Assembly: GCA_963785585.1 (NCBI GenBank) | Contig: CAWAVW010000003.1 | Coordinates: 403,213 to 467,212 of the forward strand | Length of the DNA: 64,000 nucleotides | From: Palsa-295 sp963785585 | GTDB lineage: Bacteria > Acidobacteriota > Terriglobia > Acidiferrales > UBA7541 | Reading direction: 5' to 3' | Shown here: piece by piece, positions 26,683-35,500 of the stretch | How the letters are laid out: each line of letters opens with the position of its first letter | Position numbering within the stretch: position 1 is the first letter of the stretch | The notes under the pieces: model-generated | Told to the model about the DNA's origin: nothing | What the model saw: the letters and a program-made list of their open reading frames with translations, nothing else | Database searches by the model: none | Position numbers and translations under genes: made by a program

Positions 26683-28590
26683 ATGCAAACCTCCCAACAC
26701 GTCATCGTCGGCACCGCCGGCCACATCGATCACGGCAAGTCTTCGCTCGTCCAGGCGCTCACCGGCACAAACCCCGACCGCCTCGCGGAAGAAAAGCGGC
26801 GCGGTATCACCATCGATCTGGGATTCGCCTTTCTCGATCTACCCGGCGTTCGCATTGGCTTTGTGGACGTGCCGGGCCACGAACGATTCGTGCGCAACAT
26901 GCTCGCCGGCGTCGGCGGAATCGATCTCGTCGTCCTCGTGATTGCCGCCGACGAATCCATCCAGCCGCAGACCCGCGAGCACTTCGATATCTGCCGCATG
27001 CTCGGAATTTCGCGCGGCCTCATCGCCCTCACCAAATCCGATCTGGTCGACGCCGACGCGCTCACCGTCGTCCGTCTCGAAATCGAAGACTTCGTGCGCG
27101 GTTCGTTTCTCGACGGCGCGCCGATCATTCCCGTCAGCGCCAAAAGTGCCTCCGGACTCGACGAACTGAAAGCCGCGTTACAGAATATCGCCGCCGATGT
27201 GCCGCCACGCACCACCGGCGCCCATTTTCGCCTGCCCATCGACCGCGCCTTCGCCATGAAAGGTTTCGGAGCTGTCGTGACCGGCACTTTGATCTCCGGC
27301 ACTGTAAAAGTCGAAGACGAACTCGAACTCTACCCCACCGGAAAAATCGTGCGCGTCCGCGGCCTCCACAGCGGCGGCGCTTCGATTGAATCCGCATCGG
27401 CGGGGCAGAGAACCGCGCTCAATCTCGCCGGCATCGAGCTCGAAAAAATCGAGCGCGGCATGGTTCTCGCTCCGGCTGGCGCTTTCGCGCCAACGCAAAG
27501 AATCGACGTGCGCCTAACGCTTCTGCAATCGGCCCGCGCGCTCAAGGATCACTCGAAGGTTCACTTCCATCAAGGCACCGCCGAACGCATCGCCGAAGTG
27601 AAACGTCTCGACGCCACGACGAAGTGGGAACCCGGCGAATCCTCCTTCGCTCAACTGCGCCTCGATGCGCCGCTCCTTCTTCTGCCGGGCGACCGCTTCA
27701 TCGTTCGCCAATTTTCTCCCGTCATTACCATTGGCGGCGGTATCGTTCTTGACTCCGAGCCTTCCCGCCACAAACGCAACGATCCCGCCGTTCACGGATT
27801 TCTCGAAATCCTCGAACGCGCCGACAAACCGGAAATTCTCGCCGCGCTGCTAAATTCCTCGCCGCGCGAACTTCCGATCTCCGACCTGATCGCCCGAACC
27901 GGTTGGACGAAATCCCAAGTCCTCAAAGCCGCCATCGAATTGTCGGCTTCGAATCGCGCCCGCGTAATCTCTGAGCAGCCGTGGTCCATCGCTTCGGCAA
28001 AATCCGTCGCCGAATGCGCCGCCGCTCTGCTGAAATCCGTCGATCACTTCCACGCGTCCAATCCGCTTTCGCCCGGAATTCCAAAGCAGGAACTCCGCGG
28101 CCGCGTTGGCAACCCGACGATCGCTCTGATGGAAACCGCCCTCGCTGACCTGCAACAAGCGCAAGCCATCGCCATCGCCGGCGACCTCGTCAAGCGCGCC
28201 AACCGCCAAATCGCCCTTTCCGCCGAAGAAGCCCGCGCCAAAGCCATTGTCGAGAAGCATTTTCGCGAAGCGGGGCTCGCCGCGCCGGATCTCGAATCCA
28301 TCCTCAAAACTCTTCCCGTCGATCCCGGGCGCGCTCAAAAACTCGTCCAGATTCTTTTGCGCGAAAAAGCGCTGATCCGCCTCTCGCCAGATCTGATCCT
28401 CCACGAATCCGCCGTAAAACATCTAAAGGCCCTCCTCGCAGCGTACAAGCAGAAGCACGGCCCGCGGTTGCCGATTGCTGCATTTAAGGAACTTACGGGC
28501 GTCTCTCGGAAGTACGCGATCCCGTTACTAGAACACCTCGACCGCGAACACCTCACCCGCAGAGCCGGCGACGAGCGTGTTATACTGTAA
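26683..28590 (+). CDS. selB: selenocysteine-specific elongation factor SelB
   Basis: A 635-residue translational GTPase that delivers Sec-tRNA(Sec) to UGA codons bearing a SECIS hairpin. The G domain has GHIDHGKS (13-20), the DVPGH motif (62-66) and TKSD (117-120). EF-Tu-like domains II and III follow (FAMKGFGAVVTGTL; FIVRQFSPVITIGGG), and the C-terminal third (about 400-635) is the winged-helix RNA-binding part, ending TRRAGDERVIL. Its presence means the organism should decode selenocysteine. selA, selC and selD are not in the window. Confidence 0.95.
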   Translation: MQTSQHVIVGTAGHIDHGKSSLVQALTGTNPDRLAEEKRRGITIDLGFAFLDLPGVRIGFVDVPGHERFVRNMLAGVGGIDLVVLVIAADESIQPQTREHFDICRMLGISRGLIALTKSDLVDADALTVVRLEIEDFVRGSFLDGAPIIPVSAKSASGLDELKAALQNIAADVPPRTTGAHFRLPIDRAFAMKGFGAVVTGTLISGTVKVEDELELYPTGKIVRVRGLHSGGASIESASAGQRTALNLAGIELEKIERGMVLAPAGAFAPTQRIDVRLTLLQSARALKDHSKVHFHQGTAERIAEVKRLDATTKWEPGESSFAQLRLDAPLLLLPGDRFIVRQFSPVITIGGGIVLDSEPSRHKRNDPAVHGFLEILERADKPEILAALLNSSPRELPISDLIARTGWTKSQVLKAAIELSASNRARVISEQPWSIASAKSVAECAAALLKSVDHFHASNPLSPGIPKQELRGRVGNPTIALMETALADLQQAQAIAIAGDLVKRANRQIALSAEEARAKAIVEKHFREAGLAAPDLESILKTLPVDPGRAQKLVQILLREKALIRLSPDLILHESAVKHLKALLAAYKQKHGPRLPIAAFKELTGVSRKYAIPLLEHLDREHLTRRAGDERVIL

Positions 28591-28602
28591 TTGATTGGGC
28601 TT

Positions 28603-28627
28603 GCAGTGGCCTGCAGGCTGCGTTTTT
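28603..28627 (+). terminator. possible weak terminator between selB and tatA
   Basis: GCAG and CTGC arms with inner CC/GG pairs and a bulge, followed by GTTTTT. Weak stem; may only attenuate read-through into tatA. Confidence 0.3.
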
Positions 28628-28654
28628 CTCACAATCTCTCAAGGCAGGTGACTT

Positions 28655-28879
28655 ATGGGTGAGTTTAGCGCGATCCATTGGTTGATCGTTCTGGCCGTCA
28701 TCGTTCTTCTCTTCGGCGGCAAGAAAATCCCCGAAGTCATGCGCGGCCTCGGCGAAGGCATCCGCAATTTCAAAGACGGCATGAATTCTCCGGCCTCGAG
28801 CACCACGGCAACTCCGACGCAGCCGGCGACTCCCGCGGTTGCGCCACCGCCGACGGTTGCTCCCGAGGAAAAGAAGTAA
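28655..28879 (+). CDS. tatA: twin-arginine translocase subunit TatA/TatE
   Basis: A 74-residue TatA-type protein: short N-terminal transmembrane helix (HWLIVLAVIVLLFGG), the hinge GGKKIPEVMRGLGEG, an amphipathic helix and a Pro/Thr/Ala-rich tail. It oligomerises to form the pore for folded Tat substrates. tatB and tatC are not adjacent. AGGTG precedes the ATG, and a strong terminator follows. Convergent with maf. Confidence 0.93.
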   Translation: MGEFSAIHWLIVLAVIVLLFGGKKIPEVMRGLGEGIRNFKDGMNSPASSTTATPTQPATPAVAPPPTVAPEEKK

Positions 28880-28914
28880 GTTTCGTTCGGCTGATAAATT
28901 TTCAGGTGATTCGG

Positions 28915-28949
28915 ACGGCGACACCCCAGGGCGGGTTCGCCGTTTTTTT
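28915..28949 (+). terminator. intrinsic terminator after tatA
   Basis: ACGGCGA (28915-28921) pairs perfectly with TCGCCGT (28937-28943), followed by seven Ts. The GC-rich loop can extend the stem. Confidence 0.92.
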
Positions 28950-28984
28950 ATTTGGGGGAACTTTTTAGCGTTGGAATTGTTTTG

Positions 28985-29566
28985 CTACGGCGTCTCGTCG
29001 AGCGCTTTCAGCGTTTGCCACACGCGCGATAGCGGCAAGCCCATCACATTGAAGTAGCAGCCCTCGATCTTCGTCACAAATTTCCCGCCGATCCCCTGAA
29101 TTCCGTAGCTTCCCGCTTTGTCCATCGGCTCGCCTGTGCGCACATACTCATCGATCTCCGCGTCGGATAGCGCGGCGAAATGCACGCGCGTAGTCTCTAC
29201 ACCCACCGTTGGCGCGGTATCCGAACTCCTCATGATTGCAAAGCCGGTGACCACATCGTGCGCGCCGCCGCTCAGAATCCGCAGCATGCGCCGCGCATCG
29301 TCGGCGCCCTTGGGCTTGCCCAGGATTTGGCCCTCGGCGAAAACCACCGTATCCGCTGCCAGCACAATCGTCGGCTCGTCGCCCATCGACGCTCGCGCGG
29401 CCGCGTGCGCCGCTTTCAGACCGGCGATTCGCGTCACATACGCAGTCACGTCTTCGCCGCCCAACCGCGATTCATCTGTATCGGTCGGGCTGACGGAGAA
29501 TTCAAATCCCGCATGCCGTAAAATTTCGGCGCGTCGTGGCGACCGAGACGCAAGAATGAGTTTCAT
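28985..29566 (-). CDS. maf: Maf-like nucleoside triphosphate pyrophosphatase
   Basis: A 193-residue house-cleaning pyrophosphatase that hydrolyses non-canonical nucleotides such as dTTP/UTP analogues. It has LILASRSPRRAEIL at the N terminus, the ADTVV catalytic block near 73, GKPKGADDA and the YGIQGIGGKFV motif. The complete start and length are standard. It lies 38 bp behind the mutase subunit gene in the same direction, so co-transcription is likely. The subfamily (YhdE-like, dTTP/UTP) is suggested by the DKAGSYGIQG stretch. Confidence 0.94.
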   Translation of the reverse strand: MKLILASRSPRRAEILRHAGFEFSVSPTDTDESRLGGEDVTAYVTRIAGLKAAHAAARASMGDEPTIVLAADTVVFAEGQILGKPKGADDARRMLRILSGGAHDVVTGFAIMRSSDTAPTVGVETTRVHFAALSDAEIDEYVRTGEPMDKAGSYGIQGIGGKFVTKIEGCYFNVMGLPLSRVWQTLKALDETP

Positions 29567-29604
29567 AGGGAAGGGAACTCGAACAACTTCAGGTCCGGCA
29601 CGCG

Positions 29605-31224
29605 CTAGATAACCACCGACTCTTCGTACTCGCCAAACGTCCGCCGCAGCACGTCCGAAATTTCGCCCACGGTCACATACGCTTCCACGGCCGCGAGAAT
29701 CGCCGGCATCAGATTTTCGCCAGACGCGGCACGCCTTTCAATTTCGGCAACGGCTGCTTTCGATTTCGCCGCATCGCGCCTCGCACGCAGCGCCGCCAGC
29801 CGCCCCACTTGGGAACGCTCAATTTCCGGATCAATCCGCAGCGTCGGAATCGGCTTCCCCTCGTCAGCTTGAAATCGATTCACGCCCACAACCACCTGTT
29901 CGCCGCTGTCCACGGCCGTTTGGTATTCGTACGCCGATTTCTGCACTTCCTGCTGCACGAACCCCGCTTCAATCGCTTTCAACATTCCGCCCATCGCATC
30001 GATCTTGGCAATGTAGTCCCGCGCGCCCGCTTCGATCTCGTCGGTCAACTTTTCGATCGCATACGAACCTGCCACGGGATCGATCGCATTGGCTACGCCC
30101 GTTTCCTGCGCGATGATTTGCTGCGTGCGCAAGGCCAGCAGCGCCGCTTGCTCGGTGGGCAGCGCCAGCGCTTCATCGAGACCATTGGCGTGCAGCGATT
30201 GGCATCCGCCCAGCACCGCCGCCAGGCACTGCAGCGCCACACGCACCAGATTGTTTTCGGGCTGCTGGGCCGTCAGCGACGACCCCGCCGTCTGCGCGTG
30301 AAAACGCAGCATCATCGACCGCGCGTCCTTCGCGCCAAACCGGTCCCGCATCGTCCGCGCCCACAATCGCCGCGCCGCCCGAAACTTGGCGATCTGCATC
30401 AGAAACTCGTTGTGCGAGTTGAAGAAAAACGAAAGCTGCGGCGCGAATTCATCCACCGGAAGCCCCGAAGCGATGGCCGCTTCCACATACGCGATCCCGT
30501 TTGCCAGCGTGAACGCCACTTCCTGCACGTCCGTCGATCCGGCCTCGCGGATGTGATACCCCGAGATCGAAATCGCGTTCCAGTTCGGCAGCTCGCTGCG
30601 GCACCACGAAAAAATATCCGTCACAATGCGCATCGCCGGCCGCAGCGGATAGATATACGTCCCGCGCGCGATATATTCCTTCAGCACGTCGTTCTGCACC
30701 GTGCCGGCCAGCCGCTGCAAATTCGCGCCTTGCTGCTTCGCCACCGCCACATACAGCGCCAGCAGAATCGCCGCCGTCGAATTGATGGTCATCGAGGTCG
30801 AGATTCGCTCGAGCGGAATCGCATCAAACAACGTCTGCATGTCTTCCAGCGAATCAATCGCCACGCCTACTTTTCCCACTTCGCCCAGCGCCAGCGGATG
30901 ATCCGAATCCATTCCAATCTGCGTCGGCAAATCAAACGCCACCGACAATCCTTTTTGCCCCTGCCCCAGCAAATACCGGTAGCGTTGGTTCGATTCTGCC
31001 GCACTGCCAAATCCCGCGTACTGCCGCGTGGTCCACAGCCGCCCGCGATACATCGTGGGATACACGCCGCGCGTAAATGGGAACTCGCCCGGAAAGCCGA
31101 GTTCGTGCTCCGCGTTCCAATCGCCCAAATCTTCGGGAGTGATCACCGCGTCCATCGCAAGTCCCGACGGTGATCCCGCCCTGGGATCGGCCATCGCCGC
31201 GGATTTTTTTGAATTTTCCGCCAT
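29605..31224 (-). CDS. methylmalonyl-CoA mutase family large subunit, N-terminal (catalytic) domain
   Basis: A 539-residue acyl-CoA mutase TIM-barrel protein. Signatures include PFTRGVYPTMYRGRLWTTRQYAGFGSA, GLSVAFDLPTQ, the ISGYHIREAGS motif and FHAQTAGSSLTAQQPENN. It ends after the linker without the C-terminal cobalamin-binding domain, so it needs a separate small B12-binding subunit, as in archaeal-type mutases and isobutyryl-CoA mutases. That partner is not in the window. ATG 31224 begins MAENSKKSAAM; upstream in-frame codons overlap the small membrane-protein gene that ends at 31227. This enzyme is a B12 consumer fitting the Btu locus. Confidence 0.93.
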   Translation of the reverse strand: MAENSKKSAAMADPRAGSPSGLAMDAVITPEDLGDWNAEHELGFPGEFPFTRGVYPTMYRGRLWTTRQYAGFGSAAESNQRYRYLLGQGQKGLSVAFDLPTQIGMDSDHPLALGEVGKVGVAIDSLEDMQTLFDAIPLERISTSMTINSTAAILLALYVAVAKQQGANLQRLAGTVQNDVLKEYIARGTYIYPLRPAMRIVTDIFSWCRSELPNWNAISISGYHIREAGSTDVQEVAFTLANGIAYVEAAIASGLPVDEFAPQLSFFFNSHNEFLMQIAKFRAARRLWARTMRDRFGAKDARSMMLRFHAQTAGSSLTAQQPENNLVRVALQCLAAVLGGCQSLHANGLDEALALPTEQAALLALRTQQIIAQETGVANAIDPVAGSYAIEKLTDEIEAGARDYIAKIDAMGGMLKAIEAGFVQQEVQKSAYEYQTAVDSGEQVVVGVNRFQADEGKPIPTLRIDPEIERSQVGRLAALRARRDAAKSKAAVAEIERRAASGENLMPAILAAVEAYVTVGEISDVLRRTFGEYEESVVI

Positions 31225-31226
31225 CT

Positions 31227-31484
31227 TCACCGCACCCGCTTCGCGCGCCGGAACGACGTAAACGAAAAGATCGCCATCAGCACCGCGTACACCGCCGCAA
31301 ATCCCACCAGCCAGGCCGCCGGCTTTGAGTGCCATTGCCGCCACACCATCACCGCGCCGTACACCGCAAACATCGCAAAAATCGCGCCCGTCGCCTCATG
31401 AAACAATTGCCGCGCCGCCCGCCACACCACGCGTAACGTGATCTTCGCCGACTGCCACACGGTGCCGTAGAATCCCGCCGCCAT
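31227..31484 (-). CDS. small two-helix membrane protein upstream of the mutase gene
   Basis: An 85-residue protein with two hydrophobic segments (about residues 32-50 and 56-73) and a basic tail FRRAKRVR. The N-terminal half is amphipathic (AKITLRVVWRAARQLFHEATGA). Not a family I can name. Its stop lies directly against the mutase ATG (31224), so the two are translationally linked. Confidence 0.68.
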   Translation of the reverse strand: MAAGFYGTVWQSAKITLRVVWRAARQLFHEATGAIFAMFAVYGAVMVWRQWHSKPAAWLVGFAAVYAVLMAIFSFTSFRRAKRVR

Positions 31485-31684
31485 CCTTTGAGTCTAATAT
31501 AACTGCACCCTCTCCGCCGCACTCGGCGCAGCCCTTGCCCGGTAATCGCGCACCGGCGCCGCCCGTGGAACTGGCAAGCGGAACAGGTAACCACACAGGT
31601 TCACTTTGCGCGTCAGGGGCTTGTATCCGCAATACGCCAGCCCTAGAATGGCGTGAGAAGGGTTGTTCTCAGGAGGTAGCGCCC

Positions 31685-32023
31685 TTGCAACTCGACGACC
31701 GCATGAAGCAATTGCTTCGCGAACTAGGCCACGCGATCAACGACACCGTGTCGGACTCCGACCGCATCGCCGAATCCATTTCCGCGGTCCGTGCCGCGGG
31801 ATTCGACATCGTGCTGAAGCTCGACGCCACCATCGGCCTTGCCCGTCGCAATGGCCAGGACGCCAAAATGACCAATCAGGACCGGCGCTTCCTGGAATCG
31901 CTCCACATTCAGGTGGACGAAGAAATTATGGAAGAAGAAGCGGTCGAGTCGCGCGTGGAAATCACGCCGCAGGACATCAAATTTCTGAAATCGCTGAAGG
32001 TTTCCTTCGATGAAGAAGCGTAG
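31685..32023 (+). CDS. 112-residue helical protein with a duplicated motif
   Basis: Unrecognised cytoplasmic protein. I choose TTG 31685 because AGGAGG lies 8 bases upstream (31671-31676). The frame is open further upstream but composition there is unlike protein. The C-terminal half holds a repeat: TNQDRRFLESLHIQVDEE and TPQDIKFLKSLKVSFDEE, both fitting T-x-x-D-x-x-F-L-x-S-L. The N-terminal half is helical and acidic (LGHAINDTVSDSDRIAESI). It overlaps the next gene by 14 bp. The function is unknown. Confidence 0.7.
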   Translation: MQLDDRMKQLLRELGHAINDTVSDSDRIAESISAVRAAGFDIVLKLDATIGLARRNGQDAKMTNQDRRFLESLHIQVDEEIMEEEAVESRVEITPQDIKFLKSLKVSFDEEA

Positions 32024-32423
32024 GCCGTTTTTGAAATCGTTCGGCGCCCTGTTCGTTCTTGGGGTCGCGGTGTTCGCCGTGCCGTCCGTCACCCGCGCTC
32101 AGGTTCACACCGGAGCGGAACCCCAAGGCGACACGCCCGTCAACATTTCAACCACCCAGCCCATCGTCGTCAAACAGCGCCCCGCAAAAGCCGTTTGGAT
32201 GAAAGCCACAATTGTCCACGCCGACGCGAATAGCATGATTGTCCGCGAAGCAGGCAACGAAATGGCCATCCACACGTTCACCTATTCCGACAACGCCCGC
32301 GAGAAAATGGAAAGCGTTTTGGCCGATGGCGGCTACCAAAGCGGAGACGCGGTGAAAGTGCTGTGGCTGCCCGGATCGTCCCAGGCCCTGAAAATTAAGG
32401 GTCGCCCATCGAAAGCGATCTAG
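32010..32423 (+). CDS. small exported protein of unknown function
   Basis: A 137-residue protein with a strong signal peptide (MKKRRPFLKSFGALFVLGVAVFAV, cut after TRAQ). The mature domain of about 75 residues (KATIVHADANSMIVREAG...VKVLWLPGSSQALKIKG) looks like a small beta-barrel, OB- or SH3-like. It overlaps the preceding helical-protein gene by 14 bp, so the pair is co-translated. No family name is offered. Confidence 0.72.
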   Translation: MKKRRPFLKSFGALFVLGVAVFAVPSVTRAQVHTGAEPQGDTPVNISTTQPIVVKQRPAKAVWMKATIVHADANSMIVREAGNEMAIHTFTYSDNAREKMESVLADGGYQSGDAVKVLWLPGSSQALKIKGRPSKAI

Positions 32424-32532
32424 TTTCTCGCTCCTGTTTTCCGCCATTCTCAGCATTTACGCTCGTCGCGTCCTCATTCCCATCCACGCGACCGGGCGAC
32501 GCAACGGAAGTTGTCGCCGGCGTAAGCGCCCG

Positions 32533-35500
32533 CTACTGAACTGTCACCGTTACCGTCGGCGTTCCCGTCACCGTCCCGCCCGTTGCCGTGATTCCGCTGA
32601 TCGAAACCGTCGAAGTCCCGACCGGCGTACCCGGATTCGTGGGCCCGGTGCTGCCGCCTCCTCCGCCGCACGAGACCGTGGCGATCAGAAATGCAATCGC
32701 CACGACGCTCGCAAGCACATTCCAACGGCGCCGCCGCGTCTGCATGGCAAGGAAGAAAATTCCAACTCCGATCACCATCCATCGCGCCGCGATTCCCGGT
32801 AACACCGGGCGCCCGCCGCCATTCGGTCGAACCAGCGGCGCGGAAACGCTTTTCGCCGTCGTCGTGATCGTCAGCGTCGCTGTTCCCGTCGTGGTCGTCG
32901 TAGTCAGCGCAATCGACGAAGGCGTGACCGAGCACGCGCTTTCCGATGGCAGCCCGGTGCAGGTCACCGACGCAAAACTTACGGTTCCGCTGAATCCGTT
33001 GCTCCCCGTCACCGTAATCGTCGAACTTCCTGACGCTCCCGGCGATGTAATCGTGATGTTCGTCGGGCTCGCGGCAATCCCCACTTGCGGTCCCGGATTC
33101 ACGGTGACCGTCGTCGTTCCCGAGGCTTGCGCAAAATTGGTGTCGCCCGAGTACGTCGCCTGAACGATCACGTTCGCGCCCGCCGGCAGCGACGTTGTGT
33201 TCAGCACGGCCTGATTGCCGGAAATTGCCACGGCCGCCCCCAGCGATTGGCCGTTTGCCGCGAACTGCACCGTGCCCGTCGGCGTCGGACTTACACTCAC
33301 GAGGGGAGTGAGCTTGGCCGTCAGCGTGATGCTCGCGCCCTGCTGAATCGTGTTGCTCGAGGGAGTCACCGCCAGCGTCGATTGCACCACCACGTCGCTC
33401 GATACCGCCGTGGATGTCGCGCTCGCATAATTTGTATCGCCGCTGTATACGGCCGTAAAGCTGTCTTGTCCCAGCGGCGCGTTCGAACCTGTCAAAACGG
33501 CGGTCGCGGTGATGTAGCAGGTGTTCGCATTGGCCGTCCAGTTCGGCGTCACGGGGTTGCCGATCTGCGTCGTGCCGGACATGAACTTCACCGTTCCGGT
33601 CGGCACATTTCCGCAGCTGGTCACTTGCACTTGCGCCACACCCGTCAGGTTCTGGCCGTACGCGTTCGTTTGTCCCAGGCCGCCCAGCGAAATCGAAGGG
33701 ATTGCCTGCGAGATTGTGAACGGCACCGCCGTGGAAGTGCTCGCGTTGAAGCTCGGATCCCCTGCGTACGCTGCCGAAAACGAATGCGACCCCGGCGAAA
33801 ACGTCGGATATCCGTTCGGCGTGACCGTGTAACTCTCGGCGTTCAGCGTGTAAGGGTTCCCGCTGATCGCCGCGCCGTTGTCCTTGAACGTAACGTTGCC
33901 CGTCGCCACGCCGTTGCCTGACGCACCAGCGACACTCGCGCGCAGATACACAAAACTTCCGTACGGTCCCGACGTGAACGGAATCGCGTTTCCATTCGTG
34001 TCCGCCGTTAGCACCTGCGCCGTCGTGGTGCTCGCTTCCGGATTCACCGTCACGGGAACCGCCGTCGAATCGCTCGGAGCATTGGTTCCATCGCCCGCAT
34101 AGTGCGCCTTCACGCTGTAGCTCCCGCCCGGCAGCAAATCCGTGGTGCTGTTCACTGCGCCGCTCGCGAGCGTAAATTGATCGATCCCGTTGGCCGTCGA
34201 GTTCGTCGCCACCAGCGAAACGTCGCCCGTCGGCGTTCCCGTCCCCGTCACGCCGATCTTCACCGTTACCGCGCTACCGTGCGCGATGTTCGTCGTGGGC
34301 GTCAGCATCAAAGTAGTCGTCGTCGGCTTGAACGTCGTCGTAACCGTGGACCACTGGTTCACCAGATTCGCCGCGTTCACCGAGCCGAGTCCCGTCGCCA
34401 GGTCGTATCCCGTTGTCGTCGCGTAACCGCTCAACACGCCGTACTCGTCGCCGTTTTTCGAAACCGTGCAATTCGGCGAATTCGGCGTGCAGGCCATCGC
34501 GTTCGTTCCATTCGTCGTGTCGTAGAAAATGCACGTCGAAGTAATCGTCCCGCTTGAGTTGCAGCTTGCTCCCGCTTGCGCCGCGAGCTTATACAGCACG
34601 AAGTTTGCGTTGCCCTGCCGCGAGCCGGTCTTCTGCTCCACCAGCGCCATAATCCCCGCCATGGCCGGCGTCGCCACTGACGTGCCTCCGTATCCCTGAA
34701 AATCCTCGTAGTCGCCGCCCAGGCTGCACGAAGGCGCTCCGTCGCCGTTCGCGTCCGCTTCGCAGATGATGTAAAAGCTGCCGTTGAAATTGTTGCCCGC
34801 AAATAGCGACACGTCCGGAATGTCGCGCTTCGAATCGCTCGGCGTAAGCGCCGTCTGCCACGCTGGTTTCGCGTACCCTCCGGTGCACTGCAGCACATTC
34901 GACCCATCAAACGTGGTGCACGAGCTTTTCCCGCCGCTGCCGCCTACCGTCCCTACGATCGACGAAAAAATCGAATTGTTGCAGTTCGTCTCCGCGTTGG
35001 TGCTGTAACCGAAAAACGGCGTGCCAAACTCCGGGTTCGTGCAGGTATCGTTCCACACCATTTCGGGGATATACGATTTCGCCGACGCCTGGTTCGGCGA
35101 TGTGTTCGTCGAATTCCAATACGTCGTCGGATTCGCAACGTCGTTGAAATCCGTTCCGCCCACCGCAATGTTGTACGGAGTCGATGCCAGCCCGCTCACC
35201 TGCAATCCATATTGGGCAGGCGCCGGTTCCTCCGCGTCGCTGTCGTCGCATCCCGCCGCTCCGTCATCGCCCGTCGAGATCAGCACCGAAATCCCCTGTG
35301 CCGACGCCTGCTCCCACAGCGCGTTGTAAAACTGATTCGACGCCGAGCCCAGTCCGGCTTCGCACTCGCCGTAACTCTCGCTCATCACTCCGGCCAGATT
35401 GTTATCGACAATGTACTCAGCGGAAAGGTCCACGCCCGCGCTCGTGTTCGTCGAAGCCGAAACCACAAAATCGATGGTCGCGCCGATGGCCACGCCGCCC

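Noticed and set aside
26683..28655. tRNA-Sec gene beside selB
   Set aside because: No cloverleaf or GGTTCRAATC-type T arm is visible in the flanking intergenic DNA.
28985..31224. Cobalamin riboswitch for the mutase gene
   Set aside because: No B12 box or ACTGT core upstream; the gene is preceded directly by a coding sequence.
31485..31684. Zinc-ribbon-like short frames before the 112-residue gene
   Set aside because: Cys pairs occur in several frames but without consistent spacing, start or ribosome site.
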